Shown here in pieces: positions 35,111 through 44,565 of a stretch of 64,000 bases of DNA. Source of the stretch: Weissella fangxianensis. GTDB taxonomy: Bacteria > Bacillota > Bacilli > Lactobacillales > Lactobacillaceae. Where the stretch lies: contig NZ_JAMXDB010000002.1 in NCBI RefSeq assembly GCF_024718545.1, positions 56,614-120,613 on the forward strand, written 5' to 3'. Under the pieces are notes generated by a model. The model did no database searches, was not told where the DNA came from, and worked only from the letters and a program-made list of their open reading frames with translations. Each line of letters starts with the position of its first letter. Positions within the stretch are counted from its first letter, which is position 1. Position numbers and translations under genes: made by a program.

Positions 35111-37012
35111 CTACTTAAATGTCACTGGTGTTAAATCATCACCATGTTGTACAGCACCATCTGTAACTTCGAATTCTTCTATTCGCTTTGGATCAACAAA
35201 GAACATAATGACTGTATCATCATAACCGCTTTGACGAATCAATTCCTGATCAAATGTCATTAACAAGTCACCACGATGAATTTCTTGTCCATCAATAAAG
35301 TGTAGGTTAAATCCTTCACCTCGTAAGTTAACTGTACCAATACCCACATGAATAATCGCTGACAAACCATTATCAGATTCAATACCAAACGCATGTTGCG
35401 TTGAGAAGGTAAAGCGAATTCTACCATCAAACGGTGCATAAACCTCGCCTGCTGCTGGTTTAATTGCATATCCAGTACCATGGAACAACGCCAAATCCTG
35501 ATTTGTGTGCTTTAGCGCTTCTAAAGCCGTTATCTCACCATCAACTGGCGCAATAATTGCCTGATGCTTAATGGCAATCGGATCTACTGGCACACTAATA
35601 TTATCAGTTGCTAGCTTTTCTTCAAGTTGGTCAACAACCTCGGCATGCATTTTTTCGGACAGTTTAACCTTCCACAAGAAAATGATTAAGGCTAATGATG
35701 CCAACGTTAGCGGTGTATAAAATGAAAACAACTCAAATGTGTGAATATTTCCTGCTGACATGTCCTTAGCAGTCGCCGAACCCGTCATACCTGCTGCAAC
35801 CGCAATAAATCCAACAATTCCATTTGAAAAGGCACCTGAAATTTTATCTAATAGTGGTCGGATAGATAATGTCACCGCTTCGTTACGAATACCATTTCGT
35901 AATTGCCCATACTCAATTGCATCAGTCAATGTTAGGACAGTAACTAATTGCGCATAGTTAAAGTTAAATAATACTAACCCAATAGTTATCAAAGTTGAGT
36001 TATCATGTGCCGTTAAGAAAATAACGTAAGACAAAATCATGGCAATTTGTCCGATAGAATACAACACTTTACGTGGAATAAACTTATTCATGAAACCATA
36101 CAGGGGTGCTGTAAAGAAACTAACAATCGTCGCAACAACACCTGCAATCCAGAATTGGTTGGGCTTATCAAGCACAAATTTAAAGTAGTAGAACAAAACA
36201 CCGTTAGTAGCAACGTACGCAACGGAATACATCAAATAGGCTAGCGACGTCCACAGCATTTGATCATTCTTTGCAATACCTACAAAAACATCTTTAATTG
36301 ACGTTTTTTCTTTATTAGCTGAATCACGAATGATGTTATTTTTCTCTTTTGTGCCCCACGCTGTCGCTAATGCACATAGAACAGCCAACAAAGCAATAAT
36401 AATTGCGAATGCTAACCAACCTGCATTCCCTTGGTCGTGTTTACCAGTTGCAAGATAAGTAAAGTAAGTCGTAATTGGCACAACGATAATCGTTAATCCG
36501 TTCCAACCAATTGTTCCAGTAAAAGTACCTAAAACTGTGAAAACGCCTCGTTCTTGACTGTTTTCAGAAATGGCTGGCACCATCCCCCAATAGGCCACAT
36601 CACTAAATGAATAGAAAATATCCAGTGCAACGAAAATAATCACGAAAACAATCGCAAACAACAACCAATTAACCTTTGATAATCCAAAAATACCCGTAAA
36701 ACAAACAACTAACAAAATCGCACTCACAATGGTACCAATTAAAAGCCAAGGCTTAAATTTACCATATTTGGTACGTGTATTATCAACAATATTACCTAGA
36801 ATTGGATCTAAAACAACTTCCGCCAATCGAATAATAACAACTAATGTTGTAATCAAACCAATCAACTTGTTAGCAATTGATTTTTCAACACCCGCAAACA
36901 TCCCCGAGGTCACGTACACAATAAAGTACGTACTTAATGCACCATAAAAAGCTGAATGACCTAGGTTACCTAACGCAAATCCAATACGCTCTTTATAACT
37001 AATCTTACTCAT
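35111..37012 (-). CDS. lacS: lactose/galactoside GPH transporter with IIA domain
   Basis: 633 residues. Residues 1-460 are a glycoside-pentoside-hexuronide:cation symporter with twelve membrane helices; residues about 480-633 are a PTS IIA-like regulatory domain with AIIHVGIGTVNLRGEGF, where His555 corresponds to the HPr-phosphorylated histidine of S. thermophilus LacS. It imports lactose or other beta-galactosides and can exchange for galactose. It follows the GH42 gene by 20 nt; together they form a galactoside-use operon under the divergent LacI regulator and CcpA. Confidence 0.93.
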   Translation of the reverse strand: MSKISYKERIGFALGNLGHSAFYGALSTYFIVYVTSGMFAGVEKSIANKLIGLITTLVVIIRLAEVVLDPILGNIVDNTRTKYGKFKPWLLIGTIVSAILLVVCFTGIFGLSKVNWLLFAIVFVIIFVALDIFYSFSDVAYWGMVPAISENSQERGVFTVLGTFTGTIGWNGLTIIVVPITTYFTYLATGKHDQGNAGWLAFAIIIALLAVLCALATAWGTKEKNNIIRDSANKEKTSIKDVFVGIAKNDQMLWTSLAYLMYSVAYVATNGVLFYYFKFVLDKPNQFWIAGVVATIVSFFTAPLYGFMNKFIPRKVLYSIGQIAMILSYVIFLTAHDNSTLITIGLVLFNFNYAQLVTVLTLTDAIEYGQLRNGIRNEAVTLSIRPLLDKISGAFSNGIVGFIAVAAGMTGSATAKDMSAGNIHTFELFSFYTPLTLASLALIIFLWKVKLSEKMHAEVVDQLEEKLATDNISVPVDPIAIKHQAIIAPVDGEITALEALKHTNQDLALFHGTGYAIKPAAGEVYAPFDGRIRFTFSTQHAFGIESDNGLSAIIHVGIGTVNLRGEGFNLHFIDGQEIHRGDLLMTFDQELIRQSGYDDTVIMFFVDPKRIEEFEVTDGAVQHGDDLTPVTFK

Positions 37013-37032
37013 AAAAATTCCCTTTATTAACC

Positions 37033-39072
37033 TTATTTAACCAATACCTTTGCATCATAAGCTGACATGCTATACGTGCCAACACCCACTGTTGTCCCTG
37101 TTAAGAGATCTTGCATTGGTGTCGTAACTGTAAATGTTTGTTCCACATCACTAAAATTAGTTACAAAATAATAACTCGCTTGTTCGTCCGCACGTACATT
37201 AATATGAATAGCCACATCTGTTTTATGAATTGCGGCTGGCACCTGCAAATCTAACTCTGTGACCAATGTGGCATAAAATCTAGCCATAAACTCACTATCG
37301 AAGCGAGCGCCAACGTAATAGGCTTGCCCACCATCGTACTGATTTTTTGTGATTGCCGCAGTATCGGCATACCATTCACTCGTATACTTAGCAATCACCG
37401 TTGCCTGATCTACTTCCAATACTGTGGCATAATCATGCGCTTGGGTACTTACTTGACCTGCTTCGATTGCGACACGTTGTGATGGATATAATGTGTCTGT
37501 TTCAATCGGCTCAACACCATAAATATCATGCAAAGCTTGTGGCCAGCCCCCTAAATATGCAAGGTATCGTTCATCAACCTGTCCCGTGATATACGTACCA
37601 ACAACCGTACCGCCTTGTGCAACATACTCTTTTAATTTATTGGTAAATTTTTCAGTCATCATAAAATGCATTGGATCAATAACTAATTTATAATCTGTTA
37701 GTTCATCTGATGTACTAATAAATTCAACTGGCACATCATGTTCCCAGAAATACTGATATTGTTCCTGAATAGTTTGCCAGTATTTAATAGTTTGACTAGC
37801 ATAATTACGAACGTCACTTAATGCCCACATATTGTCGTAATCATATACAATCGCTACCTTAGCCGGATAAGCTTTTGCATTTAATGCTGGTTGTAGATGC
37901 TCTAAATTATCACCAACTTGCGTCACTTCTTTAAAAATCCGTGTATCATCTCGTAAATTATGACCGATAACTGCACCATGAAACATTTCCGAAGAGCCTC
38001 GCGATTGATGTAGTTGGAAATAATTAATTGCATTGGCCCCATGCGAGACTTCTTGCAAGGCACCCATACGATGCATACCTGGCGCCTTTGGACGATTAAA
38101 TGGATGCCAGTTAACCTGCGACGGTGTACTTTCCATAATCATATAGTTATCATGCTTTAAACTACGCATGACATCATTCATGGCTGCCGTATTCATCGCC
38201 AACTGTACTGAACTTTTATTATCGGTTCGCCAGCTTGGATATGAGTCCCAGCTAACAATATCAACGTGTTCAGCAAATTTTTGGTAATCCAAATCAAAGA
38301 AAACATGCTCATAATCTGGGTTACCACCCATAAAGTTAGTGGTTATTTTAATATCAGGCGTTACCTCACGCAGCACCTTTGCCTCCGCTTCATAAAAGTC
38401 AATTGTTTGATCTGAGACAAAGCGATGCCAATCTAGATTTAGTCCCAATAAGTTTTGATCGCCACGTGGGGATGGTGCAACAACCTGATCCCAATTGGTA
38501 TACGTATGACTCCAAAATGTTGCCCAATAAGCTTTGTTTAGATTTTCAAGAGTCTGATATTTTTCTTGTAGCCAATGACGAAAGGCGTTTTGGCATAAAT
38601 CACAATAGCATGCGCCACCAAATTCATTAGAAACATGCCACAAGACTAAATTGCTACGCTGACCATATCGTTCAGCTAATTTCCGATCAATTGCTTGAAT
38701 TTTTTCACGATAAATTGGACTCGTATAACAATGATTATGACGTTCACCAAATAAGTTACGCTGACCATTTTCGTCAACTCGCAATACTTCTGGGTATGTA
38801 TCAGCTAACCAACGTGGTCGAGCGCCACTAGGTGTTGCCAGAATAATATTAATACCTTGCTCTTCAGCACGATCAAAAATATCATCTAACCAATTAAATT
38901 GGTAATTTCCTTCATTTGGTTCTAATTGCGCCCACGAAAAAATACCAACCGTAATTGTATTGATATGTGCTTTCTTAAAATACTCAAAATCCTGTGCAAT
39001 AATTTCCGGATGATCTAACCATTGTTCTGGATTATAATCACCACCATGTCCAAATGATGTTATTTCTTTCAT
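37033..39072 (-). CDS. beta-galactosidase, glycoside hydrolase family 42
   Basis: 679 residues. The TIM barrel opens GGDYNPEQWLDHPEI, the acid/base Glu is in WHVSNEFGGACYC and the nucleophile Glu in MIMESTPSQVNWH. Cysteines in ACYCDLCQNAF match the zinc cluster of GH42 enzymes. A trimerisation domain and a small beta domain complete it. There is no signal peptide, so the enzyme acts in the cytoplasm on beta-galactosides imported by LacS. GGGGGG lies upstream of the start. First gene of the lacS operon. Confidence 0.94.
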   Translation of the reverse strand: MKEITSFGHGGDYNPEQWLDHPEIIAQDFEYFKKAHINTITVGIFSWAQLEPNEGNYQFNWLDDIFDRAEEQGINIILATPSGARPRWLADTYPEVLRVDENGQRNLFGERHNHCYTSPIYREKIQAIDRKLAERYGQRSNLVLWHVSNEFGGACYCDLCQNAFRHWLQEKYQTLENLNKAYWATFWSHTYTNWDQVVAPSPRGDQNLLGLNLDWHRFVSDQTIDFYEAEAKVLREVTPDIKITTNFMGGNPDYEHVFFDLDYQKFAEHVDIVSWDSYPSWRTDNKSSVQLAMNTAAMNDVMRSLKHDNYMIMESTPSQVNWHPFNRPKAPGMHRMGALQEVSHGANAINYFQLHQSRGSSEMFHGAVIGHNLRDDTRIFKEVTQVGDNLEHLQPALNAKAYPAKVAIVYDYDNMWALSDVRNYASQTIKYWQTIQEQYQYFWEHDVPVEFISTSDELTDYKLVIDPMHFMMTEKFTNKLKEYVAQGGTVVGTYITGQVDERYLAYLGGWPQALHDIYGVEPIETDTLYPSQRVAIEAGQVSTQAHDYATVLEVDQATVIAKYTSEWYADTAAITKNQYDGGQAYYVGARFDSEFMARFYATLVTELDLQVPAAIHKTDVAIHINVRADEQASYYFVTNFSDVEQTFTVTTPMQDLLTGTTVGVGTYSMSAYDAKVLVK

Positions 39073-39118
39073 AACTAACCCCCCAACGTATTTTGAACGA
39101 TTTCATTCCTAATCTACA

Positions 39119-39172
39119 TTGTAAGCGTTTTCCACAAATGGTATAGTATTAGTTAGTAAAATTATTTACCAA
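39119..39172. promoter_or_regulatory. divergent lac promoters with shared LacI/cre operator
   Basis: Plus strand: TTGTAA (39119-39124), 17 nt, TATAGT (39142-39147) for the regulator. Minus strand: TTGGTA (39167-39172), 18 nt, TACTAT (39143-39148) for the GH42 operon. The box TGTAAGCGTTTTCC (39120-39133) is a cre-like and LacI-type pseudo-palindrome positioned to affect both. Confidence 0.78.
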
Positions 39173-39193
39173 TAATTTATAAAGGGATGTATC

Positions 39194-40201
39194 ATGACCT
39201 CAATTAAAGAAATTGCTCTCGTTGCTGGTTTTTCTCAAAGCACGGTTTCCCGGCTATTAAATCACGATGAAACATTATCCGTGTCAGAGAACACACGAAT
39301 AAAAATATTAGAAACTGCCAAAAAATTACATTATCCCTTACGACCACAAGAAATCAAAAGGCAATACAAAATTGCCGTATTTTTTAGCCTGAACCCTCAA
39401 CATGAAATTGAAGATGTTTACTATTATGATTTTCGTCGCTGTATTACTGAATATGCCAAGCAAGAATATATCGACATTACATTTATGAATACCCCAGATA
39501 GTACAGATAGCATGGCGTTTGATGGGGCTATCGCCGTTGGTTATTTTGATACATTACAGTTACAACAATTACGTCAAAATTTTTCTCACATTATATTCAT
39601 CGATGATAATCCCAATCCTGAACACTTTAGCTCTGTCCAACCGGATCTAGAGTACGCAACCACCAAGGCCGTAAATTTATTTATTAATCGCGGTTTTACC
39701 AACATCGGTATTGTAACAGGAAGGTATTGGTCAACTAACATACCTAATAACCAAGTTGTACGTCTTGATAGCCGTTTAAACTACTTTAAAAATATTATGA
39801 CGGATGCTAATTTATATAATGCTGACCTGTTATTTCAGGCCCATGATTTTACAATGTCTAGCGGCTTAACTATTGGTCAAAAAATTGCCAATATCTTTAA
39901 AAGTGGTTTAGCAATTGATGCTTTATTTATCAGTTCTGATTCCCTAGCAATTGGTGTCCTCAATGCACTAAATGAAGTGGATCCTCATTTAGCCCATAAA
40001 ATAGCAATTATTAGTATTAACGATAGTGCCAGTGCTGCGTATACGCAGCCAGCATTAACAACATTCCATATTGATATCCAACAATTGGTGGCTACTGCTT
40101 TTGATAAACTGGATGATATGATTTCCTTTAACAAAACTATGCAAACGACCACCCTAATGACACCAATGCTGATTTATCGTGATACTTTTAAAAAAGATTA
40201 A
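39194..40201 (+). CDS. LacI/GalR-family repressor of the galactoside operon
   Basis: 335 residues. The N-terminal HTH reads SIKEIALVAGFSQSTVSRLLNHDETLSVSENTR, followed by the hinge (RPQEIKRQYKIAVFF) and a periplasmic-binding-like effector domain with ALFISSDSLAIGVLNALNE. It resembles GalR/EbgR-type regulators. Divergence from the GH42-lacS operon and the operator between them indicate local control, with a galactoside as inducer. AAGGGA precedes the ATG. Confidence 0.92.
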   Translation: MTSIKEIALVAGFSQSTVSRLLNHDETLSVSENTRIKILETAKKLHYPLRPQEIKRQYKIAVFFSLNPQHEIEDVYYYDFRRCITEYAKQEYIDITFMNTPDSTDSMAFDGAIAVGYFDTLQLQQLRQNFSHIIFIDDNPNPEHFSSVQPDLEYATTKAVNLFINRGFTNIGIVTGRYWSTNIPNNQVVRLDSRLNYFKNIMTDANLYNADLLFQAHDFTMSSGLTIGQKIANIFKSGLAIDALFISSDSLAIGVLNALNEVDPHLAHKIAIISINDSASAAYTQPALTTFHIDIQQLVATAFDKLDDMISFNKTMQTTTLMTPMLIYRDTFKKD

Positions 40202-40211
40202 TAACAGAAAA

Positions 40212-40248
40212 AAATCCCATTTCCAATAAAATGTCAGAAACGGGATTT
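40212..40248. terminator. terminator hairpin, left copy of a repeated element
   Basis: A 12-bp stem AAATCCC[A]TTTC / GAAACGGGATTT with loop. It is identical to 44496-44532 in 34 of 37 positions, including the loop. Confidence 0.8.
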
Positions 40249-40607
40249 GACAGCTCTATACTTTCTAGCGTGAAAATAAAAATTTCGCGTTTTTCATTTT
40301 GCCTTTTTCACAAACAAAAAGACACCAATAAGATACCGGCGTAAAATGTAATCGACGAAAAAAACAGATACAAGGTATTTATTGATGTCCTTTAGGGATT
40401 CTATACTAAATTCAGTTAGTTTGACTGACAGACATAAACACTAAATTCACAATTTCTGAAGCTGGTAGTTTCAATGAATTGAGCTGTTCACAAACCTAAT
40501 TAATTGATTTCACTATTTTTCACGCTATTTTACACAGAGCTAGAATAAGCTTCGCCTTTTAACTAAAATCAATTTATTTGAATGTAACACTACCTCTCTA
40601 GCTCATC
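40249..40607. other. 359-nt non-coding gap, no recognisable feature
   Basis: AT-rich, stop codons in all frames. Short in-frame stretches on the minus strand (for example around 40280-40420) might be a decayed gene, but nothing is recognisable. It is the left edge of the CrtC/AttH-like cluster. Confidence 0.4.
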
Positions 40608-41702
40608 CTAAACATTTGCACGTTCATCTTCTTTACCAATATATGGATATTCATAAATCATATCACCAGACTCTGTTATTGTTTGTCCATCTATTGCTAA
40701 AGTCAGTGACCCTTTGGCAAAATAACGCACGTACGCTGGCTTAAGCCCAATCGCATCAAATCGTTGCCTTATTTCTGGTTGGGCATCACCATACATATCA
40801 CGAATCTCTATTTCTTCTTTGGCTTCTACCCTAAATTCAACCTCAGTACCATCATGATTTTTAAAAATATAATTAGAAACTTTAGGGAACTCTTTCTGCG
40901 TTTTTTCTTGTAGATATACTTCTGTTTGCCGATTCATATTACCATCTGTCTCAAAAATCAACTTACCAGTCTGATTATCAAAAACTCCAAATAATGGCAC
41001 ATTAGCGAAACCAAAACGTTCACTCGTCACAAAATCATAAATAACAACCGTGTAATGTTCAGTATATAAATGTCCCCATAACCAGTGATGCCAAGCTTGT
41101 AATTGCGAAATGTTCATCCATTGATGATCATGATAACCTTGACCATTAATATCATATTTTTGACCGTTAACAAACACCGTACCCGTAACCGTTAACTTAG
41201 GTACACTTAGATCTGTATAAAAATACTCATCATGTTCACCTAATGCAACCTCTGCAGTACCTTGTCTAAACGGATCAACCAATGCTTCGTAGTGTAAATC
41301 AGCACCAATACCTTTTTCGGGCTCGATATGCACATCATAAGTTTTAAAATCACCCGTTGCGGTGTGTGGGCCGGCTTGAATATCACATTTTTCTGTCCCC
41401 AAATGTATTTGCTCAGGTTCATATTTCATTAAAAACCCTTCAGAATGGGTTTTACCATCAGGAGTTGTCACCATAATACCTGCTTCAGGTGTATACCCAT
41501 CTATTTTATCCATTGGACTGCTAGCATGGAAATAAATGACTACTTTAAATCCATCTTCTGTAATAACATCAAAATAGTACTCTTCACCATAGCCCGGTTT
41601 AGGATCATTACGTTTACCATCTTCCCACATTTCCACCGCATTAGGATTAACACCTAACTTTTTAAAATCGTCTGCCTTATTCATTAACCGTGCTTTGACC
41701 AT
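40608..41702 (-). CDS. CrtC/AttH-type lipocalin-like protein A
   Basis: 364 residues. The N-terminal half has EEYYFDVITEDGFKVVIYFH and the second begins GQGYHDHQWMN followed by AWHHWLWGHL; GYHDHxW is the diagnostic motif of the CrtC (hydroxyneurosporene synthase)/AttH lipocalin-like family, which includes carotenoid hydratases, fungal hydratases such as kievitone hydratase, and cyclases. No signal peptide. It is paralogous to the next gene (41 nt upstream) and third in an operon controlled by a divergent TetR-like regulator. The substrate is unknown; a hydrophobic isoprenoid or phenolic compound is a fair guess. GGGGG lies before the ATG. Confidence 0.82.
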   Translation of the reverse strand: MVKARLMNKADDFKKLGVNPNAVEMWEDGKRNDPKPGYGEEYYFDVITEDGFKVVIYFHASSPMDKIDGYTPEAGIMVTTPDGKTHSEGFLMKYEPEQIHLGTEKCDIQAGPHTATGDFKTYDVHIEPEKGIGADLHYEALVDPFRQGTAEVALGEHDEYFYTDLSVPKLTVTGTVFVNGQKYDINGQGYHDHQWMNISQLQAWHHWLWGHLYTEHYTVVIYDFVTSERFGFANVPLFGVFDNQTGKLIFETDGNMNRQTEVYLQEKTQKEFPKVSNYIFKNHDGTEVEFRVEAKEEIEIRDMYGDAQPEIRQRFDAIGLKPAYVRYFAKGSLTLAIDGQTITESGDMIYEYPYIGKEDERANV

Positions 41703-41743
41703 TGTATTGTCCCCCTTTTGTGTTTTAGAAAGTTCATAACATA

Positions 41744-42892
41744 TTAGCCATTTTCCATCTGGTCTTTAGCTGTTAGGCCCATATAAATAAATTCATAAAT
41801 CATATCGCCTTCGCGCTTAATGACTTGTTGACCATCATCATAGATCAATTCTCCATGAGCGAAATTTCTGGTTGTGGATGGGTGCAACTTTTTGGCCTTT
41901 TCAAGCACCCAACTCAAAGGTTTTGGCATCTCTGCGGCAGCATCCCTTGCTTCCAATTCTTCTTTTTGGGTAATGACATATTTAATCGTTTTATCACCTT
42001 GTTTAAATTCATAGGCAACCTTTTTAGGGTAACTTTTACCAGATAATTTTTCTTTATATTCTTCAAGCACCTGACATTTAGGAGCGTGATCCGTATTCTC
42101 AAATAATAGATTACCGTCATTATCTTCCAAGAACATCATTGGTAAACGCTGATTATTAAACGTTTTTTGAGTACCAATATCAAATATCAACAAAGTATAA
42201 TCACCAAAATCTTGGCGTCCCCACAACCAATGGTCCCAAGTAGAAAAGTGCTTCATATTACCCCATTGATGATCATGATATCCAGCACCAGTCACTTGAT
42301 GACTTTCACCATCATAAAATAAAGTCCCCGTTACTTGACCTCTTGGTACAGCACATAGCCAAGTGAAATATCCTTTTTCATCCTCGTCAAAAGCAAAACC
42401 ACCGGCACCGGGACGCCATGCACTAGAAGTACTATGTAACATCAAATCAGCACCAACGCTAGATGCTTCACCAGTCCCACCAGCACCGTCAGTACCATTG
42501 ACACCACCCGTTGGCGCAACATAAATATGATAATCCTGCAAATCACCTTTGACATAATGCGGACCATAGTTCACGTCGCATTGCTCTTTACCAAAACTTG
42601 CTTCTTCTGCTTTTAAAATGACATTGTCTTTAAATTCTTTTCCTGTTGGAGAAGTAATTTTAATAACAACTGATGGAATCGTACCATCCTTACCAATTGT
42701 TTTATTATCTTTAGTATTAAAATGAATGACTGCTTTTGAGCCATCATCCAAAATCATATCGAAATACCACCACTCGTAAACGCCCGCACGATCATCATCT
42801 CGCTTTGCGTCTTCCCATGGTTCGACTTGATGTGGATTTACACCAAAATTTTCAAAGTCACTTGTTTGATTCATTAGTCTTACTTTAGCCAT
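41744..42892 (-). CDS. CrtC/AttH-type lipocalin-like protein B
   Basis: 382 residues. EWWYFDMILDDGSKAVIHFN is the canonical CrtC N-terminal motif, and GAGYHDHQWGNMKHFSTWDHWLWG the central one. A glycine-rich insert (GGVNGTDGAGGTGE, about residues 130-145) is absent from paralog A. Both proteins end DMIYEF/DMIYEY plus a short tail. The start at 42892 has AGGAG eight bases upstream; the frame to 42919 overlaps the preceding gene. The pair may form a heterodimer or act on successive substrates. A enzymatic role is inferred from the family only. Confidence 0.82.
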   Translation of the reverse strand: MAKVRLMNQTSDFENFGVNPHQVEPWEDAKRDDDRAGVYEWWYFDMILDDGSKAVIHFNTKDNKTIGKDGTIPSVVIKITSPTGKEFKDNVILKAEEASFGKEQCDVNYGPHYVKGDLQDYHIYVAPTGGVNGTDGAGGTGEASSVGADLMLHSTSSAWRPGAGGFAFDEDEKGYFTWLCAVPRGQVTGTLFYDGESHQVTGAGYHDHQWGNMKHFSTWDHWLWGRQDFGDYTLLIFDIGTQKTFNNQRLPMMFLEDNDGNLLFENTDHAPKCQVLEEYKEKLSGKSYPKKVAYEFKQGDKTIKYVITQKEELEARDAAAEMPKPLSWVLEKAKKLHPSTTRNFAHGELIYDDGQQVIKREGDMIYEFIYMGLTAKDQMENG

Positions 42893-42908
42893 GCCAATGG
42901 GCTCCTTT

Positions 42909-43727
42909 CTATTGGGCATTCATTTCTGCTGTTCGCAAAAATTCCGTTGCCAAATGGATAGCATGGCCAGAAACAATCTCATCAGGTGTTGCTTCTGGCA
43001 TCACGACAGCTAGTTTTAATTCAATACCATTTTCCAAAGGTTTATACTGATGGAAGGGAATAGTATAAAGTGGTGTGCCATCTAATAAAGTGGGCAGTCC
43101 AGTAGAAACAACTGGATAACTTTCATCTCTATCGATTGGTACTTGATCAAGATCTCCCGGCGTAATTAATTGTGGGAATGGTTCACCATACATACCAAAA
43201 GTTTCCATACCATATAAACCATTAGGACCAGTAGTTACAAAAAAGTGCTCTGGGTGCATTTCCAATGCCGTGGCAGAAGCTTCTTTAGCAATCCGTTTCA
43301 TCTTTTCTTCTGGCGTTTCTGAGGCCTTTTCTGCTGGAGATGGATTGCCATTAATAATTAAATCCGGATTGACTCCCTCTATTTTCATATATGTTTGACT
43401 AATTTTTACCGGACTCGTTTTTAGATCAAAATCAGCGCAAATATTACGCCACATATTTTCAGCAATTTTAATCTTATCTTGGTATAAATTTTCTATTTCA
43501 GTTGGACTATATTTGCCACGTGTTGCCATATTAATTTTATTTGCATTAGCATAACTTAGTTGTTCAATTGCCGAATGAGACAATTCGCCATCATCACCCG
43601 CTACTGAAGCACCTAAATCCTTCATTTCATGTAAAACATGCTTGTTACGTTCATATCTCATCAGCTTTAATTCATCAATACTAACTTCTTGTCCGTTAAT
43701 TTGACAGTCTACTTGTAAGTTCCCCAT
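42909..43727 (-). CDS. uncharacterised protein of the lipocalin-like cluster
   Basis: 272 residues, no family recognised with confidence. The N-terminal 115 residues are helical and charged (SIDELKLMRYERNKHVLHEM). The C-terminal half has EMHPEHFFVTTGPNG, YGMETFGMYGEPFP and ends SGHAIHLATEFLRTAE. The HPEH pair (His158, His161), Glu175 and His258-x3-Glu262 could bind a metal. An H-x3-E pair also occurs in the zinc C-C hydrolases PhlG and phloretin hydrolase, but the spacing to the other ligands does not match what I recall, so this is only a hypothesis. It leads the operon; ATG 43727 follows GGGAGG. Confidence 0.75.
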   Translation of the reverse strand: MGNLQVDCQINGQEVSIDELKLMRYERNKHVLHEMKDLGASVAGDDGELSHSAIEQLSYANANKINMATRGKYSPTEIENLYQDKIKIAENMWRNICADFDLKTSPVKISQTYMKIEGVNPDLIINGNPSPAEKASETPEEKMKRIAKEASATALEMHPEHFFVTTGPNGLYGMETFGMYGEPFPQLITPGDLDQVPIDRDESYPVVSTGLPTLLDGTPLYTIPFHQYKPLENGIELKLAVVMPEATPDEIVSGHAIHLATEFLRTAEMNAQ

Positions 43728-43778
43728 TGTGTTATCCTCCCAAATATTAATATCTTTTATCATCAACACGCTTACGTG

Positions 43779-43865
43779 AAAGACGACAAGGTGTCTTTTA
43801 ATTTATACTGTTAGAATAACAACATATAGTATAATCTCAAGCGACAATCTTTTTCTAAATGTCGT
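43779..43865. promoter_or_regulatory. candidate operators between the TetR-type gene and its cluster
   Basis: AAAGAC-N8-GTCTTT at 43779-43798, and GCGACA (43841-43846) facing TGTCGT (43860-43865). CGACA occurs in both elements. TATAAT at 43830-43835 may be the -10 of the regulator gene. Confidence 0.45.
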
Positions 43866-43881
43866 CCGGAAGGATAAGTCA

Positions 43882-44478
43882 ATGAATAAGCAATTACAAC
43901 AAAACGAAAAAACAAAACAGGCTTTGAAAACATCTTTTTTGCGGCTCTACAACCAAGAAGATATTGAAAAAATTACTATCAAACAAATTACTGACGGTGC
44001 AAACGTTTATCGAAGTACCTTTTATATTCATTTCACTGATATTTATGCTCTCTTAGATTTAATCGAACAAGAAGAAATCGAATCCTTTAGCCGTTACATT
44101 CAACAAAATTTCGAAAAAGCAACAATTGAAGGATTTATGCAACTCGTTATCCATTACTTTGAATCAAAAGGAAATTTACTTTTTTTATTGATTCAAAAGA
44201 GTCATCATAATGAGTTTTCTACAAAAATAAAACAAACGCTCGTCAATATCATAAAAAACACGTTAGGTATTCAAAACCAGGATAACGTTGAGGTTGCCTT
44301 TTCCTTAGAATATATTGCTGATTCCTTTATTTTTTTACTTAAGTTTTGGCATGAACAAAAAGACATGATTCCAATAAGTGATTTATACCCTTTTGCGATG
44401 GACATTTTGCACCACGGTGTTATTGATAAACTGCTACCCTTTTCAACAAAAAATCCTGATACCATCAAGAAATTGTAG
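43882..44478 (+). CDS. TetR/AcrR-family regulator of the lipocalin-like cluster
   Basis: 198 residues. The HTH segment reads EKITIKQITDGANVYRSTFYIHFTDIYALLDLIEQ, with SRSTFY-type recognition residues seen in DhaS-like TetR proteins. The C-terminal ligand domain is helical with LLFLLIQKSHHNEF. It is divergent from the three-gene operon and has repeated CGACA motifs upstream. Such regulators respond to small hydrophobic or aromatic molecules, in line with a detoxification role. GGAAGG precedes the ATG. Confidence 0.88.
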   Translation: MNKQLQQNEKTKQALKTSFLRLYNQEDIEKITIKQITDGANVYRSTFYIHFTDIYALLDLIEQEEIESFSRYIQQNFEKATIEGFMQLVIHYFESKGNLLFLLIQKSHHNEFSTKIKQTLVNIIKNTLGIQNQDNVEVAFSLEYIADSFIFLLKFWHEQKDMIPISDLYPFAMDILHHGVIDKLLPFSTKNPDTIKKL

Positions 44479-44490
44479 ACCACATCCAAA

Positions 44491-44532
44491 AAAAAAAATC
44501 CCGTTTCCAATAAAATATCGGAAACGGGATTT
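44491..44532. terminator. bidirectional terminator, right copy of a repeated element
   Basis: A perfect 13-bp stem (44496-44508 with 44520-44532) with A- and T-runs, ending the regulator and the glycerol operon. It is a near copy of 40212-40248. Confidence 0.9.
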
Positions 44533-44565
44533 TACTAATTAAAGTTTATTTATAATCTAAATATC

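Noticed and set aside
40280..40560. decayed transposase or regulator between the lacI and lipocalin-like genes
   Set aside because: Short translated pieces gave no recognisable motif.
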